Positions 10,791-24,960 of a DNA stretch of 64,000 nucleotides are shown here, in pieces. The notes beneath the pieces are model-generated. The model searched no databases, had not been told where the DNA came from, and saw only the letters and a list, made by a program, of their open reading frames with translations. The position numbers and the translations under genes were made by a program. Source of the stretch: Parus major (Eukaryota > Chordata > Aves > Passeriformes > Paridae); assembly GCF_001522545.3 (NCBI RefSeq), contig NC_031774.1, positions 23,841,884 through 23,905,883 of the forward strand, given 5' to 3'. Within the stretch, counting starts at the first letter, position 1, and each line of letters starts with the position of its first letter.

Positions 10791-13700
10791 TGGCCACGCA
10801 GGGCTTACCCATGCTCTGGGAGCAGTCCAGACCTCCTGCAGCCCACTGGCAACAGCACTGCTTCAGCAGAGGAGCCTCCTGCTCCACAGCCTCTCCACAC
10901 GCTTGTCCTGGCCACCATACCTTGTTTGCTCCCAGCACCAGAGGCTTTGAGTGCTCTGAGACCCAGCCAGGCCCTCTCCAGCCAGGCCAGGAACAGGTAG
11001 GCTGCTGGGGAGTACAGGCATGGGCATTTTTAGGGGTTCATGGGGGTGAAGATGGCAAGCCAGAAGGCAGCTACACAGCCTGTCCTCCCCTGTGAAACAT
11101 TAGAGCACAGCAAGCAGAGGGCAGGGCTGGAAGCAGCTCCTTGGCAAGGGGCACAGTGGGTACCAGCAGCCATGGCACAGCACACAAGGCTCCTAGCTCC
11201 ACTCGTCCCTGCAGTCATGGCCTGGGGCCTCTCCACCCTCCCTCCTCAGTCTCCTTGCTCACCAGACAAGCACAGCCAGCAGTAAGACGAGAGGTTTCCC
11301 AATACTGCCAGCTTCCAGCCCCAGCGCGGGTGCAAGGCAGAAGTGCTGCTCACAGCAGGTTATCCTCCCTCCCCCACATTCTTCCCAGGAGCAAGCTGCT
11401 CCTGCTGCAGCAGGGATCCGAGGACACAGCCACTGGGACAGAAAAAGGCACCCCTGTCTCCTCTCAAGCTGGAAGAAGTTGACAGTGGATACTGGGGAAG
11501 GGGCAGGCAGGACCCAGGTCTTATGTCTGGGACACCCTGCCTCCAGTCACAACAGGACAATGGCCAGGGGACAGGGAATGTCATGCCAGCAGAGCTGGGC
11601 AGCTGCACAAACACCAGTGCATGTTCACGCCAACCTCTGAGGTGTGGGCAGGAGCCCAAAGCTGGCTGTATGCCAGCCACCCCTCCATGCATAAGCAACC
11701 TTCATTCCTGGGAAAGTGCAGCCACTTTGCTTGCCCCAGGCTCCCCCTGAGAGCTGCCCATGTGCTGGCACTCCACTCCTCCAAGATCCACTTTTTTTGC
11801 AGGAAATCCCCTTTTCTTTGTAGGCTCCATCACTCAGCCTGAATGGCCTTCGCTCTCTACGGCTCAGTAATAATCAGGTGAGCAGTTAATGTTTAGGGAA
11901 AGCTGGCAGTGGAAATTTTGCCATCACATTACCGTGTTTCCTCCAGCCCTGCAAGCACAGAGGGGAGCAGCTCTGTTTTCCCACAGCATCACATTTGGCA
12001 GTAAGGCCCATGGTAGGGTGGGTGTCTCAGCCTGTTGTCCCTTCTAGAGCTAATGTGTACCTGCAGAGGGACGCTGAGGCACAACTACACAGTCTGTGGG
12101 TACCAAGCCAGAGGCCTGGAGTAGCACAGGGACAGCTCCAGGCTTGCTGCCCCCTCTATTGCCTCCCCCTCCAGGCATTACAAGTGAAGAAGTAGCCTGG
12201 CTGTTCCCAGTAAAGAGCTGCAGGGCACCCACGAGAGGAGTGATTTCATGGAGCTATGGTGCCTGTTCTCTTACCTAGTTGTAGGTGACAGAAACTGAAA
12301 ATTATTCTCCCAGGTCTCATTTTTGGAACAGTGACAGCTTAGCTGACCTGCTTAGACTGCCTCAGTAGAAGCCCAAAACAACAGCTTCCCAGGTTTGCAG
12401 AAGGTGAGAAAGGGCCCAAAAGCTGTGATAAGAGCTGCACAGCCAGACTGGCAACTCAGAAAAGGCACCATACTTTGAGGAGAGGCAACTGGGGACAATC
12501 ACTTTTATTCTTACAAAGAGATGGGAGGGGCCAGGCTGGTTCCTTATTCAGCAGATCACCTTTAAAGAGTGTACTCCAGCACCCATCTGACAAAGTGCCT
12601 TATGACTCAGGGTCAGCTCCCTGTCCTGCTCCCCACGCCAGAAATGCTGCCGCTTGAGGGGGGCTGTGCCAGCGACAGATACCACACAGGCAGTGCAGAG
12701 CAGGATAGCTGCAGGAATTTACAGAGGCGGAATGGAATTTGGCCAGGAGAGCAGGATTAAAACCCCATGCTCCGGATTACCATGCCGTCCCTCCCTCCCC
12801 AGTCTTATGATAAGCAAACCTTAAGTAAGAGTTTCACCTTTGTATTTCCCTGGAAAGCGCAACCTCTGGCTAGGTGGGATCCAGCAGCACCCACAGACTT
12901 GGATACCAGCACATGCTGTAAAAGGAGGAAGCATTCTTGTCTCCCCACTGTCCCCAGACACCAGCAAACTGCTGAGAAAATCCCAGAAAGGATCCTCCTG
13001 GGACAAGAGGCAGCTGTGCCTCAGTTACAGCTCATTCTCAAACATCAAGCTCTTCTCAGGCCCATAAGATTATCACACACACAATTCTGCCACTCTGAGT
13101 TGAGTTTTTCATTCTGCGGCGATCACACCGAGAAGCCATCTTCTCCTTCTCTGGCAGAAGCACAGCACTTGGGGAAGAATAGCTTAAAGTCTCTGAAGGG
13201 TGTTGAAGCTCCAAGCTTGGCTGAAGCACGGACTCTTGTCACCAGACTGTTTCCTTGTTTCCAGAGGAAACCAGCAAGCTCAGGCTGGGTCTGGCACAGG
13301 AAAGCCTTGCTGCTTACCTCTTCATGTCTGAAACCCAGGAATGTATCAGGGCAGCAGCTCCTGTTGGCAGGGACTCCAATCACAAGGCCCTACTAGACAC
13401 AGTCTGCTTTTGCAGAGCCAGTTTCCCTGCCCACAACCAGGCCCTGGGTTCAGCTGCCCGGCACAGCCTCAGCCACAGAGGGCACGCAGGGCAGGCGTGG
13501 GGAGAGCAGTGCCACAGCAGAATGTTCAAGTGTGGCGTAGGAGGCTTAAGCCTAGCAGACATCCTGCAGTGCTTACAAGCTGGGCAGCTGCATTTCGCCA
13601 CAGCTCTCAGGCAAAGAAAAAGGGGCCCACCCAGACAGCAACACAGTCCCCAAGTGCTCTCACACCTCTTAAGCCCAAGAAGAAGCTGTAAAGACCCCCA

Positions 13701-16700
13701 AGAAACTCCCAGAGGAGGTGTTCAACACACTGCTTCCAGCTTTACCTCCCTGGACTCCAAGTTGTTTGATGCTAAGAGGATACTCAGCAGGTGAAGTATC
13801 AACACTGACTGGCCTTTTTCTTGGCCTAGTGAAGCTCAAACCTAACTGAGGACAGACACAGAGGCTGCAGAGTCCTGAATCAAATCTCCTCCACACACCT
13901 CCCTGGCCAGCACGGCTTGGCACAGGAGGGACCAGGCCTGGGCACTGTGCAGGAGGACCCCAACTGCCTCTTGAAACAGGAGCAGCAACAGGGGCTGATC
14001 TCCAGCTCCTTTCTTCTCTGATGGGATTAGGTTTCTACAATCTGCATTTTTGCTGATGTCTGTGCTGCAGCTAATGGCCAGCTCTGAATCCATTAAGTTC
14101 ACCGTGTCCTGGTCTCCGGATGTGCTATGGGCATCAATACCTGTTCATTCTGCCATTTCCTGACACTTTCACTGCTGTGGGCTTGCAACAGTTCCTGGGG
14201 TCAGAGCTGAGCAGGGTCGGCAGCCAGGAGCTCCAGCTTTTATCCAAGTCAGCCTGCAGCAAGCCCTCCAGCAGTTCCAGCTCTGCCATCAGCACAGCTG
14301 GAACACACAGCAGGCAGCATGCCGATACAGCAAGGGGTGGGAATTTCATCCTGTGTGATATTGACACCCCAAGTTTCCAGCTAGCAGTGCCCATGGGTTG
14401 GGAAAAACCCCACATCCCTCTGGCTTCCTGGAAATGCTTTTGAACAGCCTGCACCAGGTGGTCCTCCCTGATGGGACAAGGGAGACCATATCCCAGCACA
14501 ACAGACCAAACCTACCCCCTACACATGCTTGTCGAGTCAGCATCACCTCAGGCAAAATTAATTAGGTTAATTACAGTGAAAAAGGAGACAAAGGGACTCC
14601 AACAACCCCCCATATTGGCACTCTACCTGGAAAAGCTCACAAGAAGTAGGGACACCATCCACCCCTGGGGAGGTGCCAGGGTCATGGCTGTGAGCCAAGC
14701 TGTCAGGTGCCTGCTCTGCATTGTTACCAGCAGAAATGGGTAAGTGTTTTTGGCTGAATAGTTATTGATTGAAAACTGCAGTTTCCAGACAGCTCAGAGC
14801 TATTTGCTCCTTCACTACAAGTTTTGGACAAGAGCAAAATGCTTTGTTTTCCAAGCAAAAAAGTCTCGTTTTGCATTGTTTTGTTTGTAATTGAGCTGCA
14901 TTACATTTTAAAGAAAATATAAAGGGTCTCAAATTTGTCTGCATTGAGTTTTTCTCCCTCCAGCTTTTCATTTTGGGCACTAAATCAAGCAATTAATTAT
15001 TTGTCCAGCTCTGGTCTCCAGACAAGCTGAAAGCATGAAGAGCCAAAAGACTGGAGCAGCTCTGCCCAAGCAGCAGTGCTGAGGAGTGTGTTGATTTTTT
15101 TTTTTGTGCTGCAGACTCCTTTCAGGCCTTAGCTGGAGCTCCCTTGGGGTTAGCAAACACTCCCTGGGGGGGAAGAGTGCAGGATCCTGTGCAAGGAATG
15201 TCAGGTACCCCGTCACAAGGGATCCACCCACCCAGTGGGCAGCAGTTCAGGACACACAAGGTCACTATCACGGCCTGGAGCACATGCTAGGAACAGGGCT
15301 TCCCATGTCAACTGCCCAGCACAGAATCATAGAATATCCTGAGCTGGAAGGGTCCCACAAAGATCATCAAGTCCAACTCCCAGCTCAGCACAGGACCACC
15401 TCAGAAATCACACCATGTGCCTAAGAGCACTGTCCATAAGCTTCTTGAACTCTGTCAGGCTTGGTGCTGTGACCACTTCCCTGGGGAGCCTGTTCCAGTG
15501 CCAGTCACCCTCTGGGTTTTTCCTAATAACCAACATAATCCTCTGCTGATACAGCTTCATGCCATCAGCTCATGACACCACGGTCCCTCACTGGGCCTGC
15601 TAGTATTGGTCACTGGAGCAACTCTTCCAAATTCCGTCTCTCACAATGCCAAGCTCTAGTCCAGCAGCCAGGCACACACAAGGCACTGAGTGACAAGGAA
15701 AGGCAATCCCCCTCCTCTGTGTGAAAAGCAGCTGAGCTCATGGATGCAGCCTGGTACCTCTTCCACAAGGGACTAACCCACACTGGGAGCTGTGCTCCAG
15801 CAGCCACTCCTGTATCTTCCCTCTCCAGAGCTATTCCTGGCACCAATGCCCTCAGTGCCCAAGTGAGGCTGAAAGCAGAGCTCGTCCACACAGGAATGGA
15901 ACAACTGCACTATAAATAGCAAACCAGAATGGCTCAGGGCAGGCTCTAAAAAACCCAAGCAGCAGTCGTGCCATCCACTCAGGGTGCCCTGGGCATTTTG
16001 TAAGACCAGAAGTGATTCTGAGCTACAGAGAAGCTTGCGCATTTGCCAAGAGGCTCTGATAACACTGTGGAGAAAAAAATGCTGTCCAGGCTAAGACATA
16101 AAACTTACTGGGAAAAAAAACCATATAGGGCATCTTTCAAACTGGAAATGAGGTAGTTTCTGATGGGGGCGAAAAAAGGAGGTGTCCCAAAAAAAAGTGC
16201 ATCCCGGGGAGGGCAGTTCCCAAAGCCAAGCAGTGGAAAGGAGAATACTCCCAACATCCAAACCCATTACTAGCCCTCCTCCCTTCCGGCTGCTCCTTGT
16301 CCCTGGGGCTTCTCACACTGCTGAGCTAAACCTTGAACTTGCACACCAAAGGACAAAGGCAGGGAAGAAACAGCATAGCTCAACTCAACCAAGCAGCAGA
16401 AGAGTGGCTGAGGACAAAAGCTCATGACTTCTGCAATCCACAGCAACCTCTGTGCAGTGCCCAGCCTCCAACCAGGAGAGGCATAAGAGCTCAGACCATC
16501 CTGTGATCAGGTCTTCCAGGATGCTTCCAAGAGGACTCTTACCCTTCCCACCACACTCATCCTCACTACTCTGTCTTCCCTCCTGGTGCCTCCATCTGGA
16601 TCCACAAATACTCCACACCTTCCCCTTCTCACTGACACCAATAAAGGGATCTCAGCCTCCCCAGATGAGAATACAACCAGCCTCATGCAGCACTGTCAAG

Positions 16701-19700
16701 CACCAACCTCCCACTCTTGTGAGGGAGCCCTGCTCTTTCAGCAGTGCTGCTCCACTTGGGCATTAACTGGGAATAAGAGCAGAGAAGAGACTCCTGGGAA
16801 ACCAAGAGAGGGGCATATGCACAGGGAAGGCACACACCTGAACCCAACCACCCAGCAAATAAACACACAAGCACATGCACAAAGGGAAGCAATTGCCTCC
16901 TCTGACACAAAGGCTATTTTGTCAGAATAGGAAGACAGCACTCAAAAAAAAAAAAATCCAAAAGAAAAACACCAAACCCCTGCTTTATTGCTCCTGGAGC
17001 ACCAAAACCAGACAGGACACAAAAAGCAAAGATAGCCAGTGCTGACTACAAACCCACCTTGAGAATTCTGTAAGCCCACAGCTTGCTTTGCTTCTCCCCC
17101 CACAGCTCTCCTGTCACCCCTCACCCTTCCTCCTCAGCACAGCAAGCAGGAAGAGAGGTAGAGGTCTCAAGCTTGGCCAAGTTTCCACTCAGGGAACAGA
17201 AGCTTGATAACAGGCTGTACAGGATGTGAGCACCCATTGAGGAAGAGGATTAGTAACCCCTTAATCTGCACATTTTGGAATCAAAGTACTTTGCTCTGCT
17301 CTTAATTAAAAAGTAGAGTGCAAAGATTGCCAGAAGGTAGAGAACAAGGAGGAAGAAGGAAAGGAAAGAAGAGGCCATGGCTTAAATGCAAGGAGGAGGG
17401 TGTTACTAGCAGGGATGTATTTCACCACAAGTGCTTTATACTGGGGCTGTTGAGCATCCTATTGCCTTCCTTGATCAAATCTATGGCAGGGGCAGGATGA
17501 AGAGCAAACTTTATGATGGCCTGGGGATGACAAAGGAGGAAGCAGGGAGATCTATCAGACTTGACAAAGATTTACCTGTGGCAGCTTTGTCTGGCTGGCC
17601 ATGACTCCCCTCCCTAGTCTCCTGCCTCCTGGGAAACAATATGAGTGCCAGAGCACGTTTGCCTCCACTTCACACACCTGTCTGCACAAAAGAGCCTTGT
17701 TCCAGCACTTATCTGGTTCCAAGATGGGGAGGGGCCAGAGCCTCGCTGCTCTGGCACCCAGGCAGAAGTTCAGCTCCATTCTTTGGATCTGCCTGGCAGG
17801 GGAAGATTTCCTGACACAGGTAAAGAGGGAAACCTTTTACCACAGCCCAAGACAAACAAAGCAGTTCAAATAATGCCCTGCTTCCCTCAAGCTGTGCACA
17901 GGCACACGTGCCTGTGCAGAGTAGGCAGCAAGCCTGAGGCTCTGGAAGCTACCTGAGCAGCAAGAATAGGAGCCCCACAGCACAGCACCGGGAGAAAGGC
18001 AGCTGGAGCCAGAGCTGGGAATAGGAGTGCCAAGGAATGGCCTCACCTCCCGAAATGCTCTGCCACCAGCTCTGCCCCACCAGACCAAGGCAGGGGGTGC
18101 GTGTGTGCAGGGGCAGCCTGTCACTCCAGCGTTCCTCTCTTCCCTCAATCCTATTCTTTGGAATTCGTCTCCTCTGTTTGCTTTGTTTCAGACCTCAATG
18201 AACAGGAAGAAAAGGGAAGGAGCCTTGACAAATCCGATCAAGGCGTAGACATGCTGAGGCTCCCTCCTGCTGGCATGCCAAGCCCTACACTAATGAGGGG
18301 CAGGGAGAGAGAGGTGGCCACTGAAAACAGTGGCCCCAAAGAAACACTTGATGTAGCAGACAGAGGGAAAAGAAGCTGCTGGGACAGAACAATGCCAGCA
18401 CAAGTTCCATGCCTTCAGAAGGGGGTCTTCCCATTTTCCCTGGTCCAGAGAGCTTGTTTCAGCTCCTCAATCAAGGTCCCAGTGACTTGTTGCCCCCTAC
18501 ACAAGAAATAAGCACTAGACCGTAGTAGAGTTTGGGGAGAAGGATCCAGACACGCACACTGGGGCGAACAGCCACAGAGATGGGATCACACTTTATTCAA
18601 AGGATTGCTGTGGAGAATCTGGTCCTTCCCTCCAGGGAACTGGGCTCACAAGTGCCAGTGTTGTCTCCAGAGCCTCGCATAGGTCCCAAATACCCACAGA
18701 GCCAAGTCCTTCTGCCACGCAATTACCTCCTCTTTACCGATTTATAAGCACTAAAACAGCAAGGGAGCAAGCACATGTAAACCATCTACTTAACATGCAC
18801 GATAACTAACCTTTAAAGGCTTCCAATGTTGCAGGAGTGGCTAGAACAGCTGGAGAAGTTGGCACAGCCTGGTGGTGCCTGTGAGGACCGCCCCCTCTAA
18901 GCAAGGATTCTCAGCTTGAAGGGCAGATAAGACATCTCAGCTGTACTTGAGAGTTTTGGAGCTTGCTGTCACCTGAAACCCAAAAGATAGTCACGTGAAG
19001 AGCTCCTGCATAAGAGAGCTCTGAGGACAGGCTGCTGCACGTTTGAGAGTTGCACCCAACACCTTGGTCCTGTCTCTGTCCTCCACCTGTCACAAAGCAT
19101 GGCTCAGTGTCACCCAAGGCTACCCAGACAGCACAGGGGAGAACGACTACCTGCATGCTGCATATTCCCAGTCCCAGTTTGCTGCACTGTCCTTGGCACA
19201 TTCCCCACACATTCAAGGAGGGCTATACACGTGTCCCCAGAATTGCTGGCAAAGCCACAGCCACCGTGTCCCATCGCAACACGTGCGAGTCCTCACACCA
19301 ATCCTTCAGCAGAATCAGGAACTGGGGGAGGGATGCAAGTTCTCTGGCCCCCTCCCAAACATGATAGCAGCAGCAAGTGTCTAACTTGTGAGGCAATAAA
19401 GGGATTAACTATCTGCCCAGTAACCTGAGCCCCCATGACATGCCCTGGGCAGCCCCATAATGGCAGTTAAGAGAGTTTATCCAAAGAGATGCATACAGGG
19501 AGAGAGAAGGAGTAAAAGCAGAGGAGAGAGAAAGCAGGCAAAAAACATCATGCACGCTACTTGTGCTGAAGAGAGCAGAGCAATCTGAACGTTACTCCTC
19601 CTCAGAGGAAATCCTCTTCCTCTGCTGGGATTTTGCCAGGGCACCCCTTTCCTCCAACTGCCACAGAGCTGGGCACACATATTCCACAACTCCAGGATGA

Positions 19701-22700
19701 AATGGATAAGCCCTTCTCCCAGGAGGCTAGAAGGATCCTTAGCTCCTTATCAGGAGAAAGCCCAAAAGAGAAGCACAGAAATAGTAATATGCTGGGGCAA
19801 AGGAATCACAGAAGAGTTGGGAATTTTGATTTAAAGACTCTATCCACACATCATTACTCTAAGATGCAGCAAGAGCAAGACCTTAAAAGCAGGTAAAAAA
19901 CTACTAAAAGCATATATCTGGTCTGTCCCACGTGTTTTAAAAGCCCAAACTGAGAAACAAGTGTGCAGTGTGCCGTATTCCCGCACCCCTCTAGCCACAG
20001 CAAACCCCAGGCCAGCCTGGCACAGCACAATACAGAAGGGAGGTGACATCAATCCCAACAAGGGCTGGAAATAAAAAATAGTAACAACAGCTGCTACCTG
20101 AATGGTGAAATCCAGCAATTCCAATAGTAAAGTACAGAACTGCACTGCTCAGCAGAACCCTTCTTCAGCAACAAGGCCCATCCAAACTTCTGCTTTGTGA
20201 GTCTCCCTCAGTTTCTGGCTACAAGGCGGCAGCCAGTGAGAGAGGACGTGCATGAACCCTACAGCACACGTCAGTAAACAGACATCTGTCTCCTCCATCA
20301 TCCCCACTGCCTGTCCTGACCAGTCAGCTCCTGTGCCCAACCAAAGGGGTCTAAGAGGGGAAACTCAAGAGATGGATACTTCTGGAGCAGTAGGAACATG
20401 ATATGAACCAGAGTGCCAAACCCTCCTGGCATACACCCCACAGCCCTCGCCCAGGTGCTACCAGAGCTTTACATTTCCAGGTACAGTTCAGCAGGTAAGA
20501 GCCAAGTCCCTCCACCTGGGTTAAGAAGCAGAAGCTATTGGCAACAGCACTGAGTACTTTTAACAGCAAAGAGCTTGAAAAGCAAAGGCCCCTTCAGCAG
20601 AGATCAGATCTCCGAGTGGGGAGACCCAGATATGTGCCTGTCACACAGCAGCACTGTCCACTGGGATCCAACACAGCATCACTGCGACAGCAGAGTTCCC
20701 ATCTGCACAGGGCAGGAGCCTCATCTCCAGGATGAAACCCACATCATACGGCCTCAACCCAGCCACCAGCAGTTATTTACACAACACCACACACAGGACC
20801 TGCAAGATCTGCAGCATGGTGGGACCAATCTCCAGGTCTGCTGCCTTCTCCAGGTGGGATCAGGGGAGCTTAGGGTGATGCTGGGTGAAAGGAAGGTCAG
20901 AAAGCTCAAGCAGTTACCTCTCACACATCCAAAAGCAGTTGCAGTGTCCTCTCCCTCAGGGCCCAGCTGTATCTCTCCCTTGGAGTGTTTCCATCAACTC
21001 AGGCCACCAGAGAACTATGTGTCCAAAAGTTTTTTCCAGCTGCATCACATGGTTATTAAAAGACATGGCCTCTCCCTTTCAGCCCTTGGCACAGGCAGAT
21101 TTGAGTATTACAGGAGAGACTGCACATTGCTAATGAATCAGGGAAGGGAGTTATCCAAGTAACAATCTGTGGCTCTAAATGGCTTTCTGGAAAAGGCATC
21201 TGGAGGCAGGAGGCAGTCAGTATCTCACAGCAGGGCTCTGCACATATTGCCAGACATGTTGTTCCTCCTGAGAAGCCAAAAAGAGTCTTTCTCCAGAGGT
21301 GCCAAGCCTGAGCTAAGCTGGGAAGGGCAGGGGCACCCCAACAGAGAACAGCAACAAAATGCCTCTAAGTCAAAACACACATAAAAAGACCCCTTAAGCT
21401 TGTTTGACCTGGGTTTCCCTTCCTGTCAGACTACTGCTTCAAGTAACAGATCTGACAGAAACACTTCAGGAACTTAGGTACTACACCACCAGCTTCCCCT
21501 GCCAGCTGTTGCCTTTCCAGACCCCGGGAGGGCTTTCCAAGATCAGAACTACAAGCTGCCACCACCAGCATTGCCATGCTCAGAGCCTGGTGTGCTTCAC
21601 TGCTCTTGTCTCCTCATTTGGACAGAGATTTGGAGCTCTCCTGAAAGGTGTTGGCCTCCAGTGGGATATCATGAGTGAATGAGGCCTTCCATTCTAGGCA
21701 GGGTTCACGTAACAGGGACTAAAATACCCCCTGGACACGCTTCCATCTACAGGTTATTTGGAGCAATTCATAATTTATCCATAGCTATCCCAAAGTATTG
21801 GCTGAGCTCATCCAGAAGGAAAGAAAATACATAACCAGACCATGGTGTGGGAGCCGAGACGGGCAGGAAGGGATGCCCTAAAGAGACAGGGTCAGAAAGG
21901 CCATCTCATTCTTCATCAGAACTGCTCGCTTTCAACCACAGCCAGAAAAATTCACATCCCCGACCTCATACTGCCTGGCTACTTCCCTTCTGGCAGGGGA
22001 AGGTCAGCAGGAAAACAAGGTTGGGGAGAATATCCACTTCCCACCCCAATTACCCATCTCCCAAGACACAACGTCAATATATTGAGTGTATTCTCCCACA
22101 TCCTGCTCCCCAGCTCCAACCCTGGCAGGTACTGTACAAAAAACATCCTCACCCCAGCACTCTGAAAGATGTGATTGAGGCTTACTTAGGATGAAGTGCC
22201 TTATACCCATGGCAGTGCTGCACCTGGAGTCAGGCTTCCCAGAAATGGCATGGTCTCATGGATCTGAGCAAAGAGCAAGACACTGAGAGCCAAGCAAGCT
22301 GGACTTCAGCATTGTACCCACAGATGGGCTGGCAGAATATTTGCTTTTTTTTTTTCGTTTGCTTCTTTTCTAACCGTTAGTGCTGAGCCTGCACCCCTCA
22401 TCACCACAGCACTGGAACTATTTGGCCTCGGTTACAGCCAGTGGATTTCCAGTAAGCACAAGCCCTCAGCACCCAGACTGACAGTAAGCACTAAGGCAAG
22501 AATTGCTCCTAGATCATTCTGGGCACAGTCAAGAGAGAAACTAGTCCCTCAACCCATCCTTTCACCTCCTGCCGCCACACACACCATGGGAACCGTGAGC
22601 CAAGGCAATTTAAGGCTTGCCCAGTCTCATGCACTTGCTGCTGCTCCGAGAAGCCGCCCATCCTACAGTGCTCCCTTGCAACATATTTACCATAAAAAGG

Positions 22701-23300
22701 CAGCATGATGCTATTCAGACTGTCCTCCAAACTTGCTGCAAGCAGGAGATGAACAAAAGGGGACATAATAGTTGGTGGGACAGAGTTTGGGGGCAAGGGG
22801 GGAAGAGGAAGAATCTGCCAAAATACTTCTTACTCAGGGACAGACTCTAGCTGTGCTGTTCAGAGTAGCCCAAGGACTTTGTGCATCAAGCTTCACCTCT
22901 GGCTGAAGACAAGGTGTCTTTGGCAGTCTCCTAGGCAGCCGACTCTCAGATTGCTGTCTGGCAGAGCTAGAGCATCTCCTTGAAGGAGAGCAGCTCTGGC
23001 AGTCTGCACTGGATATGCCCCCAGAGTCACCAGTAGCACACAGCTACCCCGGCGAGTTGTGCTGGAGACCTCCGTCACGGGCTTCGGGTGCTATCGCAGC
23101 CGCCTTCGCACTTACAGTAGCAGCCCAGCCACCGTGAAATTCAGAGAAACTCGCAGGTAGCACTGCATGTGAATGGAAAGTTGGGTCTAATCCATGTGAT
23201 TCTGACTAAAAAGGTTTGTTTAGCGCCAGACTGCTTGCCAGCGGTATCTCGTGCCCTTTTTGAACTCAGCCTGCTGGAAAACAAACCCTGGGGGGAAGAG
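10791..23300. other. Intergenic region between LARGE2 and PEX16
   Basis: These 12.5 kb contain no exon I can recognise on either strand. A CR1 fragment lies at 15322-15620. T-rich runs lie at about 15097-15107 and 22344-22354, and an A-rich run at about 16944-16957. The longest chance frame, 12767-13396 on the plus strand, has no recognisable domain, low-complexity bias or neighbouring splice partner. If a LARGE2 non-coding exon lies at the PEX16 promoter, this whole region is a LARGE2 5' intron. Confidence 0.5.
15322..15620 (-). mobile_element. CR1 LINE 3' fragment
   Basis: On the plus strand it starts with CAGAATCATAGAAT and continues through the antisense of the CR1 tail: a GGAAGGGTCC-type segment, GATCATCAAGTCCAACTCC and a later CCCTGGGGAGCCTGTTCCAGTG block. 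The orientation of the terminal TTCTATGATTCT motif puts the element on the minus strand. It is 5'-truncated, as most CR1 copies are, and carries no ORF. The left edge is clear; the right edge fades near 15600-15620. Confidence 0.9.
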
Positions 23301-23379
23301 GAGAGATCAGGAAGGATAAAGTGCCTGCCCATGCAACTGTAATTCCCGCCGAGGAAGCCGCAGGCACACACTGTGCCCA

Positions 23380-24960
23380 TTGTGCGGAGGTAACCGGACA
23401 GGAGGAAGGAGGGGCGGCTCGGCCCAGCTCCGTGCGCACCCGAGAGGCCACGAAGCGCCTCCTGGCCCACGGGCACCGCCGATCTTTGCCCCGGGCAGCG
23501 TGCGGAGCCAGGCCCGGCTGCGGGCAGGGGCGCTGGCCGGCAGCCTCGGCTGAGCGAGAGGCAGAGCCGGGGCACGGCACGGCACGGAGGGAGCGAGGTC
23601 GCGGGACCGGGCACAGGCTGGAGCCACTTCTGCAACAGGCTGCAGGCAGGCGGGCCCCGCGCCTCCTCCCGCCCGCGGACGGGGACACCCGTGCTGGTGC
23701 GGCAAACACTGAGCGCGGCGAGGGCTGTGCGAGTCCTGCGTGGGCTCCGGGAGAGCCCCCACTGCACGGCCCGACCACCGCCCTTCTGCTCCCCGCTCCG
23801 GTCCCCCCGGCCCCGGGCGGGGACAGACAGTCACGCACGGACGCGAGGATGAAAGCCCCCGTCCCCGAGGCCCCCCAACCTTTCCGTGCTCCCAGGGCAG
23901 CACCTCCTCTGCTCCGCACCCAGCCAGTGGGCACGGGCCGCTCAGCGCGGAGTGGGGCTGTCCCTGCCCCCTCGGTCACACCTCACCCTTCCGTACGCAG
24001 AGCCCTCGCCAGGTGCAAAGCGATGCTCCTCACTGCCGGCCAAGCAGAGACCCGGGTGCCCGTGGGAGCCCCCGGCTGGGACGGGGGGGTGCCGCACGCC
24101 GCTCCCCGGCGGGTGACGAAGGGGCAAGCGCCGCTCCCGGCGCCCGCTCTCATTCCCTGGCGCCACCGGGAACTTTTTACCGGTGCCGCAGCCAGCCCCG
24201 ACAGCTCCCCCGAGCAGCCCCCGGCGGACGGCCGGAAACCCGCACACCGCCCCCAGCCGCCCCGCGGAGCGCCAGACCCACGCGTGGGCAGACCCCCGCC
24301 CGCCGCAGCGCCCGAGGAACGACTCCTTCCCGGGGCCCCCCAAAACTGACCGCACCTCTGCTCCTCACACCGCGGCAACCGCGTCCCCGCTCGGGACAGC
24401 CCCGGCCCGCCCTTACCTGCCCGGCTGCCGCCGCCGCTCCTTCNNNNNNNNNNNNNNNNNNNNNNNNNNNNNNNNNNNNNNNNNNNNNNNNNNNNNNNNN
24501 NNNNNNNNNNNNNNNNNNNNNNNNNNNNNNNNNNNNNNNNNNNNNNNNNNNNNNNNNNNNNNNNNNNNNNNNNNNNNNNNNNNNNNNNNNNNCAGCCTCG
24601 GCCCATGCCCGCGGAGCCGGCCCGGTGTGGCGGCTGCGCCTGCTATGCCAGCGCTACCAGGAGTACGTGAGGCGGCACCCGGCCGCCACGGCCCAGCTGG
24701 AGGGCACCGTGCGGGGGCTCTCCTACCTGCTGCCAGGTGCGGGGAGCAGGGCGAGCCTTCGTCCCTCCGGCCGGGCTCTGGGCCGGGGGATGCGGGCACC
24801 GGGAGCAGCGGGGAGCGGGCGCTCCCCCCTGCTCCGGGCGCTCGCTGTAGCCGCTCTTTTCCCTTCGCAGGTCGCTTCTCGGACTCGCACGCGCTGTCGG
24901 AGCTGGGTAGGTGGGCAGCGGGTCGGGGACGGTGCTGTGCCCTTGCCCGGATGCATGCGG
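23380..24960. promoter_or_regulatory. PEX16: CpG-island promoter of PEX16
   Basis: The most CpG-dense stretch of the window's left half surrounds the first PEX16 exon and an assembly gap at 24444-24592. It is TATA-less and almost certainly the PEX16 promoter. A consensus splice donor on the opposite strand at 24417/24416 (GCAG, then GTAAGG) shows that a minus-strand exon probably also starts here, which would make the promoter bidirectional with LARGE2. The promoter role follows from position; bidirectionality is inference. Confidence 0.75.
24444..24592. other. Assembly gap (149 N)
   Basis: This run of N in the CpG island just upstream of, and probably reaching into, the first PEX16 exon is typical of GC-rich avian promoters that short reads fail to cover. 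It removes the PEX16 5' UTR and possibly the start codon, and would also contain the first exon of any divergent minus-strand transcript. Confidence 0.99.

Noticed and set aside
12767..13396. A 209-codon open frame on the plus strand between LARGE2 and PEX16
   Set aside because: No domain, signal peptide or splice partner is visible, composition is ordinary, and an overlapping frame (13255-13794) is equally open. It looks like chance in stop-poor sequence.
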